Shown: positions 17,483 to 27,085 of the stretch, in pieces | Layout: every line of letters begins with the position of its first letter | How positions within the stretch are numbered: position 1 is the stretch's first letter | Source of the DNA: Lysobacter enzymogenes | GTDB lineage: Bacteria; Pseudomonadota; Gammaproteobacteria; Xanthomonadales; Xanthomonadaceae | Length of the DNA: 64,000 nt | Assembly (NCBI RefSeq): GCF_017355525.1 | Contig: NZ_CP067395.1 | Coordinates: 3,627,001 to 3,691,000, forward strand | Direction of reading: 5' to 3' | Position numbers and translations under genes: made by a program | The notes under the pieces: model-generated | What the model was told of the DNA's origin: nothing | The model's input: only the letters and a program-made list of their open reading frames with translations | The model's database searches: none

Positions 17483-18682
17483 ATGGATTACCGCACTCCG
17501 CTTCCGCCCGATCGCAACCGCACCGGCGCCGGCCCGCTGGCCGGCGTGCGCGTGCTCGATCTCAGCGCGTACATCGCCGGCCCTTACGGCTGCGCCCTGC
17601 TCGCCGATCAGGGCGCCGACGTCATCAAGATCGAGCCGCCGGACGGCGACAACCTGCGGCAATATCCTTCGACCTTGGTCAGCGAAAGCCGCGCCTTCCT
17701 CGGCGTCAACCGCAGCAAGCGCGGCATCGTCCTCGACCTCAAGCGCGCGCACGACCACGCCGCGCTGCTGCGCCTGGTGCGCGAGGCCGACGTGCTGGTA
17801 CACAACTTCCGCCCCAGCGTTCCGGCGCGGCTCGGCATCGATTTCGAACGCCTGCAACTGATCAACCCGCGCCTGATCTATTGCGCGGTCAGCGGCTACG
17901 GCGAAGACGGGCCGATGAAGGACAAGGCCGGCTACGACCAGGTCTTGCAGACCATGACCGGCATGTGCGCGCTGCAAGGCAAGCGCGGCGGGCCGCCGGA
18001 AATCATCTACGGCTCGGTGGTGGACTATTACGCCGCCGCGCTGCTCGCCGGCGGCGTGGCCTCGGCGCTGTACGAGCGCGAGCGCAGCGGCCTGGGCCAG
18101 TTCGTCGGCGTGTCGCTGCTGCGCAGCGCGCTGACCATGCAATCGGCACGGCTGATCTGGGCCGAAGGCGAAGGCCTCGACATCGGCCGCGACATGCGCT
18201 CGGGCGGGGTCACCGGCATCCACCCGACCCGCGACGGGCATATCTACATCTCGGCCAACACGCCGCGGTTCTGGCAGGCCCTGTGCGAGAAGACCGGGCT
18301 GGACGCGTTGGTCGCCGACCCGCGCTACGACAGCGTGCGCAAGCGCGCCGACGCCGCGGCGCAGATCGTCCCGCAACTGCACGCGGCGCTCGCGCAGCAC
18401 ACCGCGCTGGAATGGGAAGCGCTGTTCGGCGACGCGGTGCCGTGCGCGGCGGCGCGGCGGATCGAAGACATGTTCGAGCATCCGCAGGTGCTCGCCGAAG
18501 GCATCGTCGCGCCGATCGAGCATCCCGGCATCGGCCGTTACCGTGGCGTGGCGCAGTCGATCAAGTTCGGCCGCACGCCGGGGCCGGCGCCGTTCGCGGC
18601 GCCGGAGCTGGGGCAGGATACCGAGGCGGTGACGCGCGAGTTGGACGAGTCGGGCGTGGTGGCGGTGCGCGAGCGCGGGTGA
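17483..18682 (+). CDS. Family III (CaiB/BaiF) CoA-transferase
   Basis: 399 residues, the usual family size. These enzymes move CoA between carboxylic acids through an aspartyl anhydride; the probable nucleophile is Asp181 in SVVDYYAA, by position like Asp169 of formyl-CoA transferase. The N-terminal PLAGVRVLDLSAYIAGPYG and the HNFRPSVPARLG and SGYGEDGP motifs are typical. The ATG at 17483 is the first that gives this N-terminus; the ribosome binding site is weak. With the CitE-like lyase at 3584 it could activate and cleave a short hydroxy-dicarboxylic acid such as malate or citramalate. This pairing is inference; the two genes are 13 kb apart but share a candidate operator. Confidence 0.9.
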   Translation: MDYRTPLPPDRNRTGAGPLAGVRVLDLSAYIAGPYGCALLADQGADVIKIEPPDGDNLRQYPSTLVSESRAFLGVNRSKRGIVLDLKRAHDHAALLRLVREADVLVHNFRPSVPARLGIDFERLQLINPRLIYCAVSGYGEDGPMKDKAGYDQVLQTMTGMCALQGKRGGPPEIIYGSVVDYYAAALLAGGVASALYERERSGLGQFVGVSLLRSALTMQSARLIWAEGEGLDIGRDMRSGGVTGIHPTRDGHIYISANTPRFWQALCEKTGLDALVADPRYDSVRKRADAAAQIVPQLHAALAQHTALEWEALFGDAVPCAAARRIEDMFEHPQVLAEGIVAPIEHPGIGRYRGVAQSIKFGRTPGPAPFAAPELGQDTEAVTRELDESGVVAVRERG

Positions 18683-18707
18683 GGCCGGTTTCGGCGTAGT
18701 CGGAGTT

Positions 18708-18780
18708 TCGCGGTCGCGGCTCGCGCCGCTCCTACAGTCGGGATCGCGCCCCTGTAGGAGCGGCGCAAGCCGCGACCGCG
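18708..18780 (+). repeat. Inverted pair of family 1 REP repeats between convergent genes
   Basis: A minus-orientation copy (18708-18737) and a plus-orientation copy (18751-18780) form a long imperfect hairpin between the convergent CoA-transferase and phospholipase-D-like genes. It could end transcription or protect 3' ends, although no T-run is present. Confidence 0.85.
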
Positions 18781-18803
18781 CCACTTCGCCTACGACGTCC
18801 GCC

Positions 18804-19499
18804 TCAACGCCCGAACTTGTCCCACAGCATCTCGAAGTGCCCCGAGAAGCTGCGCACCAGATTGGCGTCGTCGGTCACCACCAGATTCTCCTCGTTGCTG
18901 GTGGTCGCGCTGCGCGTCCAGTTGAAGCTGCCGTTCGCCAACACCCGCCCGTCGAACAGCGCGAACTTGTGGTGCATGTGGAACGGACTGTCGTCGATCC
19001 GCAGCGGTACGCCGAGTTCGATCAGCCGCGCCACGTCGCTGCCTTCGTCGTATTGCTTGTCGTTGTCGCTGATGACCCGCACCTCGAGCCCGCGCTTATG
19101 GCAAGCGAGAATCTCCTCGCTGAGCCGGTCGTCCGAGATCGTGTAGACACAGACCTCGACCCGACGCTTGGCCGACCGGCACAGCTCGCGCAACTTGCGC
19201 AGGCAGGCGTCGCCGGGCGCGAAGAACGCGCTCGACACCAGCGCCGGCGGCTCGGCGACCGCGTCCAGGGTCTTGACCACCTGCTCCAGCCAGCGCAGCG
19301 AATCCAGGGTCTGCGGCGTTTGCGACGGCTGCGCCAGCATCAGCTCGCGGGCCATGTCGAAGGCGCGGTTGCGCAGATAGCGCACCCGGTCGGCCGGCAG
19401 CTTCGCGCCGAGTTCGCGCAGTTCGAATTTCTCCTGCGCGTCCAAGTTCAGGTCGGCCACGCTTTCGCGCAGGGTGCGGTCGAGTTCGGCGAAATCCAT
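18804..19499 (-). CDS. Phospholipase-D-like protein, last gene of the PspA operon
   Basis: 231 residues with one HKD motif, His176-x-Lys178-(x)4-Asp183, followed by NGSFNWTRSA, the classic pattern of PLD-superfamily nucleases and phosphodiesterases that work as dimers. Residues 1-85 are an alpha-helical N-terminal region. No signal peptide or membrane segment is seen, so it is probably cytoplasmic. It starts 10 bp after the giant ATPase stop; the ATG at 19499 is preceded by a GTG at 19502 that could also be used. The operon context with PspA, flotillin and NfeD-like proteins points to work at the membrane, on phospholipid or nucleic acid. Which of the two cannot be decided from sequence. Confidence 0.85.
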   Translation of the reverse strand: MDFAELDRTLRESVADLNLDAQEKFELRELGAKLPADRVRYLRNRAFDMARELMLAQPSQTPQTLDSLRWLEQVVKTLDAVAEPPALVSSAFFAPGDACLRKLRELCRSAKRRVEVCVYTISDDRLSEEILACHKRGLEVRVISDNDKQYDEGSDVARLIELGVPLRIDDSPFHMHHKFALFDGRVLANGSFNWTRSATTSNEENLVVTDDANLVRSFSGHFEMLWDKFGR

Positions 19500-19509
19500 C
19501 ACGGCGGCC

Positions 19510-22500
19510 TCAGCGCTGGACCCGGCCGTTGAGCCGGTCGGCGAATTCGTTGAGCGCGCGTTGCAGTTCGCGCTGCTGTTCGGTCATCTCGGCGCGGGTC
19601 GGCGCATCCTCGATCCCGCGCTCGCCGAGTTGCTTGAACAGCTCGATCATCGCCGCGTTGACCCGTTCCTGGCGTTCGTCGTTGCCCTGCAAGCGCTCGA
19701 CCAGCGGCACGAACGCCTGCTGCAGCTGCGGGCCGAGCCCGCCGAGCGCGGCGGCCAGGGCCGCGCCGGCGTCGGCCGGCGGCGCGGCGTCGGGTTCGCT
19801 GCTTGCGGCGGCGATGCGTTCCAGCGCCGCCAGCAGTTGCGGCCACGGCGCTGCTTCGGCCGGTTTGGCTTGCGCCACCTGCGCCGCGCTCGCGCGGCCG
19901 GTGGCCGCATCGAGCGCGCGCACGCTCTCGACCAGATCGTTGAGCTGCGCCACCACCCGCCCGCCGACGTCCGACTCGCCCGCGCCCATCGCCTTGTTGC
20001 GCAGGAAATCGCGCTTGATCTGGGCCCAGCGCGCGGCCTGCTCCTCGCTGTGGATGCCGCGCAGCTCGCCGAGCTTGAGCAGGTTCTCCTCGGCGCCGGA
20101 GGTCAGCAGCTGCGCCTCGCCGAGATAGTGATCGTCGATCAGCTGCTGCAACTCGGCCGCGTTCATGACCGGCGAAATCTTCTCCGCCAGCTTGTTCATG
20201 TTGCGGTAGCTGCCTTGCAGCTTGAACGGCGGCTCGGTGCGATAGGTTTCGGCCTGGGCCGCGCTGGCGATGTACTGCTGGTTGACCCGGTAGACCACGT
20301 CGCGCACCTGCACCAGCCGTTCCAGGGTCGCGACGATCTCGTTGATCTCCGCGCCGCTGTAGGCGTGCTTGAGTTCGTTGGCCGAGAACGCCTTGCCCTG
20401 GGCCTTGTCGATCAGCTTGTACAGATCGCCCATCTCGCGCGTGGCCAGCGGCGCCAGCACCGGGTTCGAGGTCAGGCTGTTCTCGATATAGCTCAACAGG
20501 AACGCGTGCTCCATGCCGCCGAGCACGTCGCCGAGGTTGTAGATGTCGGCGCGGTTGGCGAGCATGTCCGGAATCTTGAACACCTCGCCGGACTCGGTGT
20601 ACGGGTTGCCGGCCATGACCACGCAGAACTTCTTGCCGCGCATGTCGTAGGTGCGCGTGCGCCCCTTCCACACGCCCTCGATGCGGCGGGTGCCGTCGCA
20701 CAGCGAGATGAACTTCTGCAGGAACTCGGGATGGGTGTGCTGGATGTCGTCGACGTACAGCATTACGTTGTTGCCCATCTCCAGCGCCAGATTGAGCTTT
20801 TCGAGCTCCTGGCGCGAGGTCGCGTCCGGCGCCTGGGCCGGATCGAGCGAACGCACCTCGTGGCCGAGCGCGGGGCCGTTGATCTTCATGAAGATCAGGC
20901 CGAGCCGGTGCGCCACGTATTCCATCAGCGTGGTTTTGCCGTAGCCCGGCGGCGAGATCATCATCAGCAGGCCCATCAGGTCCGAGCGCTTGCTCTCGCC
21001 GACCGTGCCCATCTGCTTGGCGAGATTGTCGCCGATGACGCCGAGGTAGACGTCGTTGATGAGCTTGTTGCGCACGAACGAGCTCAGCGGCCGCGGCTTG
21101 AACTCGTCCAGGCGCAGCGCCGCGCGTTCGCGCGCGACGATGCCCTGGCGCAGCGCCTGATAGGTCTGGAAGCCCGGCACGAAGCGTTCGCGATGGTGGC
21201 GCAGCCGCGCCGACCAGTCGTCCACGGCGATGCGCATGCGGCCCTCGCGGATGCGCGGGTGCTCGCCGAGCAGGCCTTGCAGGTCGGCGCCGAGTTCGGT
21301 TTCGCTGGTGGTCTTGGCGAAGCCGTCGTCGAGCAGCAGCAGCGCCGCGGCTTCGGCCGCGTACGCCGCCTGCGCGGCGAGCTCCGGCGTGCGCGCCAGC
21401 GCGTCGACCCAGTTCGTCGCCAGCGCCCAGCGCGCGGCCGGGCGTTCGCGCAGCGATTCGAGCGTCGCGGCGAAACCGTCCCACATCCGCGCCGCGCCGA
21501 GTTTTTCGCGCAAGGCCGCAAGCAGCTGCGCGGCGTAGCGGCTGAACACGAACCGCGGCTGCGGCGCCGACAGCTCCAGCACCAGGTATTCCGCCGCGCG
21601 CGGGGTCAGCGCCGGATCGACCGGCATCGTCTGTGCCTGCGCCCACGCCGCCATCGCCGCGGCGACTTCGCCGCGCAGCGCGGCGAGGCCGTCGCCGCTG
21701 CCGAACAGGCGCTGGATGTCGGCCGCGGTGCGCGCGCGCTCCGGCCAGCCGGCGGCATCGCCGTGCCCGCCTTGCAACGACCAGAAGTACGCCGCCCACG
21801 CCCGCGCCGCCGGTTCGAAGCTCAGGCTGCCGGCGCTGTCGCGCAGCGGCAGCAGCGCTTGCAGGATCAGCGCGGCGTCGTGGTCGTGGATGCCTTTCTC
21901 GTAGCCCTCGCGGTAGCGCGGCGCGGCGAAGTCGCGCAATGTGCGCGCCAGCGCCTCGGGCTGGGCGAGCTGCGAACGCAGCAGGTCCATGCTCAGGTTC
22001 TCGCGTCCGGCTTCGGCGGCCTCGATCGCCAGCCCGGCCAGGTACTCGCCGCGATACAGCTGCGGCGATTCGGAGTCCATCGACACGCCCCAGTAGTCGC
22101 GCGCCGCGTTCAGGCCGGCATCGTCGATCGGCTCGAAGAAATCGGTGCCGGTCAGATGCAGGTTCAGCGCGTCGCCGCGCGGCATCAGGGTCAGGTCGAG
22201 TTCCTGGGTGTTGACGCTGAAGCGGTGGCGCGGGCCGAGCTTGATGACGCCGCCGCCGTCCTCGAACAGTTCGCTGCGGTCGCGCAGCGCGCGCACCGCC
22301 TGATCGCGCGCGCCCTTGAGCCGCGCCTCGACGTCGTCGGCCTTGACGTTGTCCTTGAGCGCGCGCAGGCGCTCGGCCAGCTCGCGCAGCTTGAGGATCA
22401 ACGCGTCGCCGGCGAAGAACGCGTTGAGCTCGTCGTTGTCGGCGAAGCGCGCGGTGCGCCGGCCCAGGCCTTCGAGGATGCGCACGGCCGCGTCCATGAC

Positions 22501-24864
22501 CGCCTGCGCCTTGCGCTGGCGTTCGTCCAGCAGGGTCTGCTTGTGCGCCTCGAAGGTTTCCAGCAACTCCTCGCGCTTGGCCAGGATGTCGCCGAGGAAG
22601 GCCTCGTGCTCGCCGAACTGGCTTTCCAGTTCCTCCAGCTGCACCAGCAGGCGCGAGAGTTGCTCGTCGGCCTTTTCCGGGTCCTGCGCCAACGCCAGCG
22701 CGCTGGCGATGCTCTGGCCGAACAGGGTGAACTGGGCGCCGAACTGGGCCACCGATTCGGCCGATCCCAATTGCTTGCGGCGCTGGTCGGCGCGCGCCTT
22801 GGCCTGATTGAGCTTGGCGTAGATCTCCGAAATCGACTCGACCACACGGGTGCGCTGGGTCGCGTCGTCGACCTTCAGCGTCGCCATCAGCCCCGACAGC
22901 ATGTCCAGGTCGCCGGACATCGCCTGCATCCGGCTCAGCGGCTCGCTCAACTGGGTCACCGTGGACGCGGCCTGCGCCTGCGCGTCCAGCGTCTTGAGCG
23001 CCTCGCCGAGCGGCGCCAGCGCCTTGTCGCCGGCCAGGAACGCGCCGGTCGCCGCGCCGATGCGCTCGTGCGCGGCGATCAGCGCCTGCTCCATCGCATC
23101 GATCTTCGCCACATCGATGTAGCGGTACTCGCGAATGGTCAGCAGGTGCCCGCGCTGCGCGGTCAGTCCGTTCAACGCATCGACGAACGGCTGCACTTCT
23201 TCCCAGTTCTCGGGCTGCAGGCTGTCGAGCAGTTCCTTCTGCCGGCTCTGCGCCTCGCCCATCGCGCGCTCGGACTGGCTGCGGATGCCTTCGACTTTCT
23301 CGTACTCGTCGAGCACCGACTCGGCGGTCGCGGCGATTTCGCGCAGCAACGGCGCGACGTCGCCGCAGTGCGGGTCGCTGAGCCAATGGTGGGCGTCGAA
23401 CAGCCGCCGGGTGTTCTGCGCGAGCAGGCCGTAGCGCTGCGCCGAGACTTCGGTCGCCTCGATCTCGCGGCTCAGGCTGATCAGCTCGGACATGCCGCGC
23501 ACCAACTCGGCGTTGCCGATCTTGCCCATGAAGCTGTTGCCGGCCGGCTGCCGCGCCGCGTATTCCTCGCTGGCGTACGGTGTCTGCCACACCTGCATTG
23601 GGTGCACGCGGGTCGGCTCGTCGCTTTCGGTGGCGAAGATCACCATGCGCCCGTCTTCCAGGCGCGCGTAGCCGTGGCCGAAGATCGGCGTCTGCAGGCG
23701 CCGTTCGATCAGGTTGTAGGTGAACATCGCGGTGCGGCCCTGCTCGGGCTCGTAGAACAGGTACATCACGTCTTCGCCGTTGGGCGAGCGGATGTTGCGC
23801 TTGTAGCGCATCCCGTCCATCGACTGGTCGAAGCGCTTGTGCTCGCCGTTCTGCAGGTAGTAGCCGCCGGGGAAGATGATGCCGTGGTCTTCCGGCAGCT
23901 GGATGCAGGCCAGCCCGATCTCGTCCAGCCGCACCACCTTGCGGGTGAGGGTGTTGAACACCAGGTAGCGCCACTGCTCCTCGCGGTACGGCAGGATCTT
24001 CAGCAGGATCAGGCTGCCGACGCGGGCGTAGTCGACCTGGGCGTCGTCGAGCGACTGGGTCTTGTCCTGGACCGGCTCGCGGTAGATGCCCTGGCCGTCC
24101 TGGGTGTTGTTCTCGATCTTGACCGTGAGGTCGCCGTTGACCGTCTCGACGAACACGCTGTCGAGGATGTTCAGATGCGGATGGCGGCCGTTGACGACGA
24201 GCTCGCGCCCGGCGCGGATCCACTCGAAGTCGTACGGCGCCGGCAGCGCGATGTCGCGCTCGCCGCGGTTGTCGATGTAGCGCACTTCGCCGTCGGGCGA
24301 GACCGACCAGCGGAACACGCGCAGGTCGGTGATGCGCTCGCCGATCTGGAACGCGGCCAGCAGCTTGCCGTCGCGCACGATCAGCTGGATCAGCCGGGTG
24401 TGCTTGTAGTAGGCGTAAAGCTCGCGGAAGTCGTGGGCGAAGCTGTCGATGCCGAGGAAGCTGCCCTTGAGCTCGACCGGAGTGACGTCGTAGCCCTCGG
24501 GCCCCTGCACCAGCTTGTACAGCGAGAACACGTCGGCGACGACGGTCTCTTTCTTGAGCCCCATGAACACGTTGTAGCCGAACACCAGGTAGTCGCCTAC
24601 CTGGACGATGTCGCGCGCGACGCAGTTGTTCTCGGTGCGGATGCGGAAGCGGCCGATCACCTCCATCTGGCTGCTGCCGAACTCGGCCAGGCGCTGCTGG
24701 TTGAGTGCGTCGGCCAGCGCGCGCAGCTTCTGGCCCTGTTCGGCCAGGCGCTTGCTCAGCACCTCGTAGGCGCCGCCCTGGGCGACGGCCTGATCGACTG
24801 CGCTGCTGTCGCCAGCAGTGGGAGCGCCCGCGGCCGCAGCCGCGGCGGGCTTGGTGTCCGCCAT
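19510..24864 (-). CDS. Giant AAA ATPase (DUF3686 type, annotated elsewhere as DNA repair ATPase)
   Basis: 1784 residues. The N-terminal roughly 480 residues are rich in short beta-strand repeats (DUF3686-like region). A long coiled-coil-rich middle (about 500-900) follows, then one AAA module with Walker A SPPGYGKTT near residue 1300 and Walker B VMLYVDDIQHTHPEF near 1365, then a helical C-terminus. No membrane segment or signal peptide is visible. AGGACGAAAC before the ATG at 24864 supports the start. The DNA-repair label used in databases has little behind it. Beside PspA, flotillin and a PLD-like protein, a remodelling ATPase for a membrane-bound assembly is more plausible. Its size suggests a ring or scaffold machine; this is inference. 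Confidence 0.88.
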   Translation of the reverse strand: MADTKPAAAAAAGAPTAGDSSAVDQAVAQGGAYEVLSKRLAEQGQKLRALADALNQQRLAEFGSSQMEVIGRFRIRTENNCVARDIVQVGDYLVFGYNVFMGLKKETVVADVFSLYKLVQGPEGYDVTPVELKGSFLGIDSFAHDFRELYAYYKHTRLIQLIVRDGKLLAAFQIGERITDLRVFRWSVSPDGEVRYIDNRGERDIALPAPYDFEWIRAGRELVVNGRHPHLNILDSVFVETVNGDLTVKIENNTQDGQGIYREPVQDKTQSLDDAQVDYARVGSLILLKILPYREEQWRYLVFNTLTRKVVRLDEIGLACIQLPEDHGIIFPGGYYLQNGEHKRFDQSMDGMRYKRNIRSPNGEDVMYLFYEPEQGRTAMFTYNLIERRLQTPIFGHGYARLEDGRMVIFATESDEPTRVHPMQVWQTPYASEEYAARQPAGNSFMGKIGNAELVRGMSELISLSREIEATEVSAQRYGLLAQNTRRLFDAHHWLSDPHCGDVAPLLREIAATAESVLDEYEKVEGIRSQSERAMGEAQSRQKELLDSLQPENWEEVQPFVDALNGLTAQRGHLLTIREYRYIDVAKIDAMEQALIAAHERIGAATGAFLAGDKALAPLGEALKTLDAQAQAASTVTQLSEPLSRMQAMSGDLDMLSGLMATLKVDDATQRTRVVESISEIYAKLNQAKARADQRRKQLGSAESVAQFGAQFTLFGQSIASALALAQDPEKADEQLSRLLVQLEELESQFGEHEAFLGDILAKREELLETFEAHKQTLLDERQRKAQAVMDAAVRILEGLGRRTARFADNDELNAFFAGDALILKLRELAERLRALKDNVKADDVEARLKGARDQAVRALRDRSELFEDGGGVIKLGPRHRFSVNTQELDLTLMPRGDALNLHLTGTDFFEPIDDAGLNAARDYWGVSMDSESPQLYRGEYLAGLAIEAAEAGRENLSMDLLRSQLAQPEALARTLRDFAAPRYREGYEKGIHDHDAALILQALLPLRDSAGSLSFEPAARAWAAYFWSLQGGHGDAAGWPERARTAADIQRLFGSGDGLAALRGEVAAAMAAWAQAQTMPVDPALTPRAAEYLVLELSAPQPRFVFSRYAAQLLAALREKLGAARMWDGFAATLESLRERPAARWALATNWVDALARTPELAAQAAYAAEAAALLLLDDGFAKTTSETELGADLQGLLGEHPRIREGRMRIAVDDWSARLRHHRERFVPGFQTYQALRQGIVARERAALRLDEFKPRPLSSFVRNKLINDVYLGVIGDNLAKQMGTVGESKRSDLMGLLMMISPPGYGKTTLMEYVAHRLGLIFMKINGPALGHEVRSLDPAQAPDATSRQELEKLNLALEMGNNVMLYVDDIQHTHPEFLQKFISLCDGTRRIEGVWKGRTRTYDMRGKKFCVVMAGNPYTESGEVFKIPDMLANRADIYNLGDVLGGMEHAFLLSYIENSLTSNPVLAPLATREMGDLYKLIDKAQGKAFSANELKHAYSGAEINEIVATLERLVQVRDVVYRVNQQYIASAAQAETYRTEPPFKLQGSYRNMNKLAEKISPVMNAAELQQLIDDHYLGEAQLLTSGAEENLLKLGELRGIHSEEQAARWAQIKRDFLRNKAMGAGESDVGGRVVAQLNDLVESVRALDAATGRASAAQVAQAKPAEAAPWPQLLAALERIAAASSEPDAAPPADAGAALAAALGGLGPQLQQAFVPLVERLQGNDERQERVNAAMIELFKQLGERGIEDAPTRAEMTEQQRELQRALNEFADRLNGRVQR

Positions 24865-24966
24865 GTTTCGTCCTGCCTTTCGGGCCGGCCGCGCGAGTCC
24901 GCGCCGCCGGCGTCACACCGACGCGCCGCCGTCAGCGGCGGCGCGTTCCCTGGCCTCGCGCCGCGC

Positions 24967-27012
24967 TCAGGAATCCAGCGTCGCGGCGCCGTCGGCGGCC
25001 TTGTCGCCGGGCTTGGGTTCGGCCTTGGCCAGGATGCGCTGCAGCACGTCCTGCACGATCGGGCTCTTGCCGGCCACGCCTTCGATCGCCTTGCCGACCG
25101 ACAGCGCCTTGGCGAAGGAATCGAAGAACGCGCCTTCGCCGCCGACGATGTCGATGTTGGCCTTGCTGAGCGCGGCCGACAGCACCTCGGACTGCTCCTT
25201 GGCGATCTCCTTGTTGGCCTCGATGCCGGCGATGGCCTGCTCGAAGTTCTTTTCCAGCTGCATGCGGAACTCCTCGTGCGCGCGCGCCTGATCGCTGAGC
25301 GAACCCAACGCGCCGAACTTCTCGCCCAGGCCCTCGGCTTCGGCCTTGAACTTCTGCAGCAGCACTTCGGCTTCCGACAGGCCCAGGGCCTGGGTCGCCT
25401 TGGCCTTGGCCGCGCCCAGCTGCTCCTCGCCGCGCGCCTGCGCGAACAGGTTTTCCTCCAGCACCTTGGCGTCGGACAGGCCCTGCTTCTGCTTGGCGTC
25501 GGCCTGCGCTTCGATCACGCGCGCCTGCGCCAGGCCCTTTTCCTGCTCGCCCTTGGCTTCCGCGCCGAGGGTCTCGGCGATCACGCGGGCCTTGGCCAGG
25601 CCTTCCTTCTCGGCCGCGGCCGCGGTGACTTCGCGCACCCGCGCATCGGCCAGGCCCGGCGCGGCGCGCTCGGCCTCGATGCCTTCGGCGAGCTTCTTCT
25701 TGGCCTCGGCGGTCTTGCCGGCGGCTTCGAACTCGGCCTGGGCCAGCGTGGTCATCTCCACCGCCTTGTGCTTGGACGCGGTCTCGTCGGCCTCGGCCTG
25801 CTTGACCTGGCGCACCAGTTCTTCCTCGGCCAGCGCCTGCGCGGCGAGCACCGCGACCTGCTTGGCGCGATCGGCCTCGGACACCTGGCGCACTTCCTTG
25901 ATGCGTTCCTCCTCCTGCGCCACGGTCTTCTCGACCGCGATGCGCTCGCGGATGACGTTGGCGATTTCCTTGCGCTGTTCTTCCAGCGCGCGCTCCTTCT
26001 CGATCCGGTTGAGCTCGACCTCGCGCTCGCGCGACACCACTTCCAGGTCCTTGGCGCGGGTGACCTTCTCGACCTCGATCACCACCGCGCGCTGGCGGTT
26101 CTGCTGCGCCACTTCGACTTCGCGCTGGCGGTTCTGCTCGCGGATGTCGATCTGTTCCTGCGCGGCGATGCGCGCCTGCTCGGCCTTGAGCCGCTCCTCC
26201 TCCTGGACCTTGGCGGTCTCGGCCTGCTCGCGCGCCTGGATGGTCTGGATCTCGCGCTTCTGCCGCGCCTCGGCGTCGGCCTGCTGGCGTTCCAGCGCCA
26301 GCATCGCCTCGCGGGTCTCGACGTTCTTCTTGGTGATCGCCAGCTGCTCGTTGCGCTCGAGCTCGTTGGTGATGACGTTCTGCGCCGCGGTCAGCTCGGT
26401 GATCTTGCGGATGCCTTCGGCGTCGAGGATGTTGCTCGGGTCCAGCGACGCCTTCGGGGTCTGTTCCAGATAATCGATGGCGACGTCTTCGAGCACGTAG
26501 CCGTTGAGGTCGTTGCCGATCACCTCGATGATGCGGTCGCGGAATTCCTGCCGGTTCTCGAACAGCTTGACGAACTCGATCTGCTTGCCGACCGTCTTCA
26601 GCGCTTCGGAGAACTTGGCGTTGAACAGCTCGTTGACCGCGGTGCGGTCGGAGGCGCGGTCCACGCCGATCGCCTTGGCGACCTTGAGCACGTCCTGCTG
26701 GGTCTCGTTGACGCGCAGGTAGAACGCCACGGTGATGTCCGCGCGCATGTTGTCGCGGCAGATCAGCCCGTCCTTGGCGCGGCGATCCACTTCCAGGGTG
26801 ATCAGGGAGATCTTCATGAACTCCTTCTTGTAGATCACCGGATACACCAGCGCGCCGGTGAAGTGCACCTTCGGCGTCGCGGACATGTCGTTGACGATCA
26901 GGGCCGTGCCTTGCGGCACCTTGATGTAGAAGGCCTTGAACATCAGCAGCATCACGAAAATCATCAGTACGACGACGACGATGGCGGCGCCGACGATCAT
27001 CAAGTTGTCCAT
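24967..27012 (-). CDS. Flotillin-family protein (YqiK-like)
   Basis: 681 residues. One N-terminal membrane anchor (about residues 4-28, MIVGAAIVVVVLMIFVMLLM) is followed by a band-7/SPFH domain (about 30-250). A very long Glu/Ala/Lys-rich coiled coil (about 260-600) with EAE-type repeats, typical of flotillins, completes it. Flotillins form membrane microdomain scaffolds. Two ATGs are possible: 27018 directly abuts AGGGAG and 27012 has a 6-base spacing, so the latter is chosen. Located 73 bp after the NfeD/YqiJ-like gene and before the giant ATPase; flotillin plus NfeD is a recurrent bacterial pair (E. coli yqiK/yqiJ). Confidence 0.92.
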   Translation of the reverse strand: MDNLMIVGAAIVVVVLMIFVMLLMFKAFYIKVPQGTALIVNDMSATPKVHFTGALVYPVIYKKEFMKISLITLEVDRRAKDGLICRDNMRADITVAFYLRVNETQQDVLKVAKAIGVDRASDRTAVNELFNAKFSEALKTVGKQIEFVKLFENRQEFRDRIIEVIGNDLNGYVLEDVAIDYLEQTPKASLDPSNILDAEGIRKITELTAAQNVITNELERNEQLAITKKNVETREAMLALERQQADAEARQKREIQTIQAREQAETAKVQEEERLKAEQARIAAQEQIDIREQNRQREVEVAQQNRQRAVVIEVEKVTRAKDLEVVSREREVELNRIEKERALEEQRKEIANVIRERIAVEKTVAQEEERIKEVRQVSEADRAKQVAVLAAQALAEEELVRQVKQAEADETASKHKAVEMTTLAQAEFEAAGKTAEAKKKLAEGIEAERAAPGLADARVREVTAAAAEKEGLAKARVIAETLGAEAKGEQEKGLAQARVIEAQADAKQKQGLSDAKVLEENLFAQARGEEQLGAAKAKATQALGLSEAEVLLQKFKAEAEGLGEKFGALGSLSDQARAHEEFRMQLEKNFEQAIAGIEANKEIAKEQSEVLSAALSKANIDIVGGEGAFFDSFAKALSVGKAIEGVAGKSPIVQDVLQRILAKAEPKPGDKAADGAATLDS

Positions 27013-27085
27013 TTGCATCTCCCTATGACACGACTGCTTGTCGCGGCCGAGAAGGCGGCGACGGTTCGATGGCGGGCGCCCGGGT

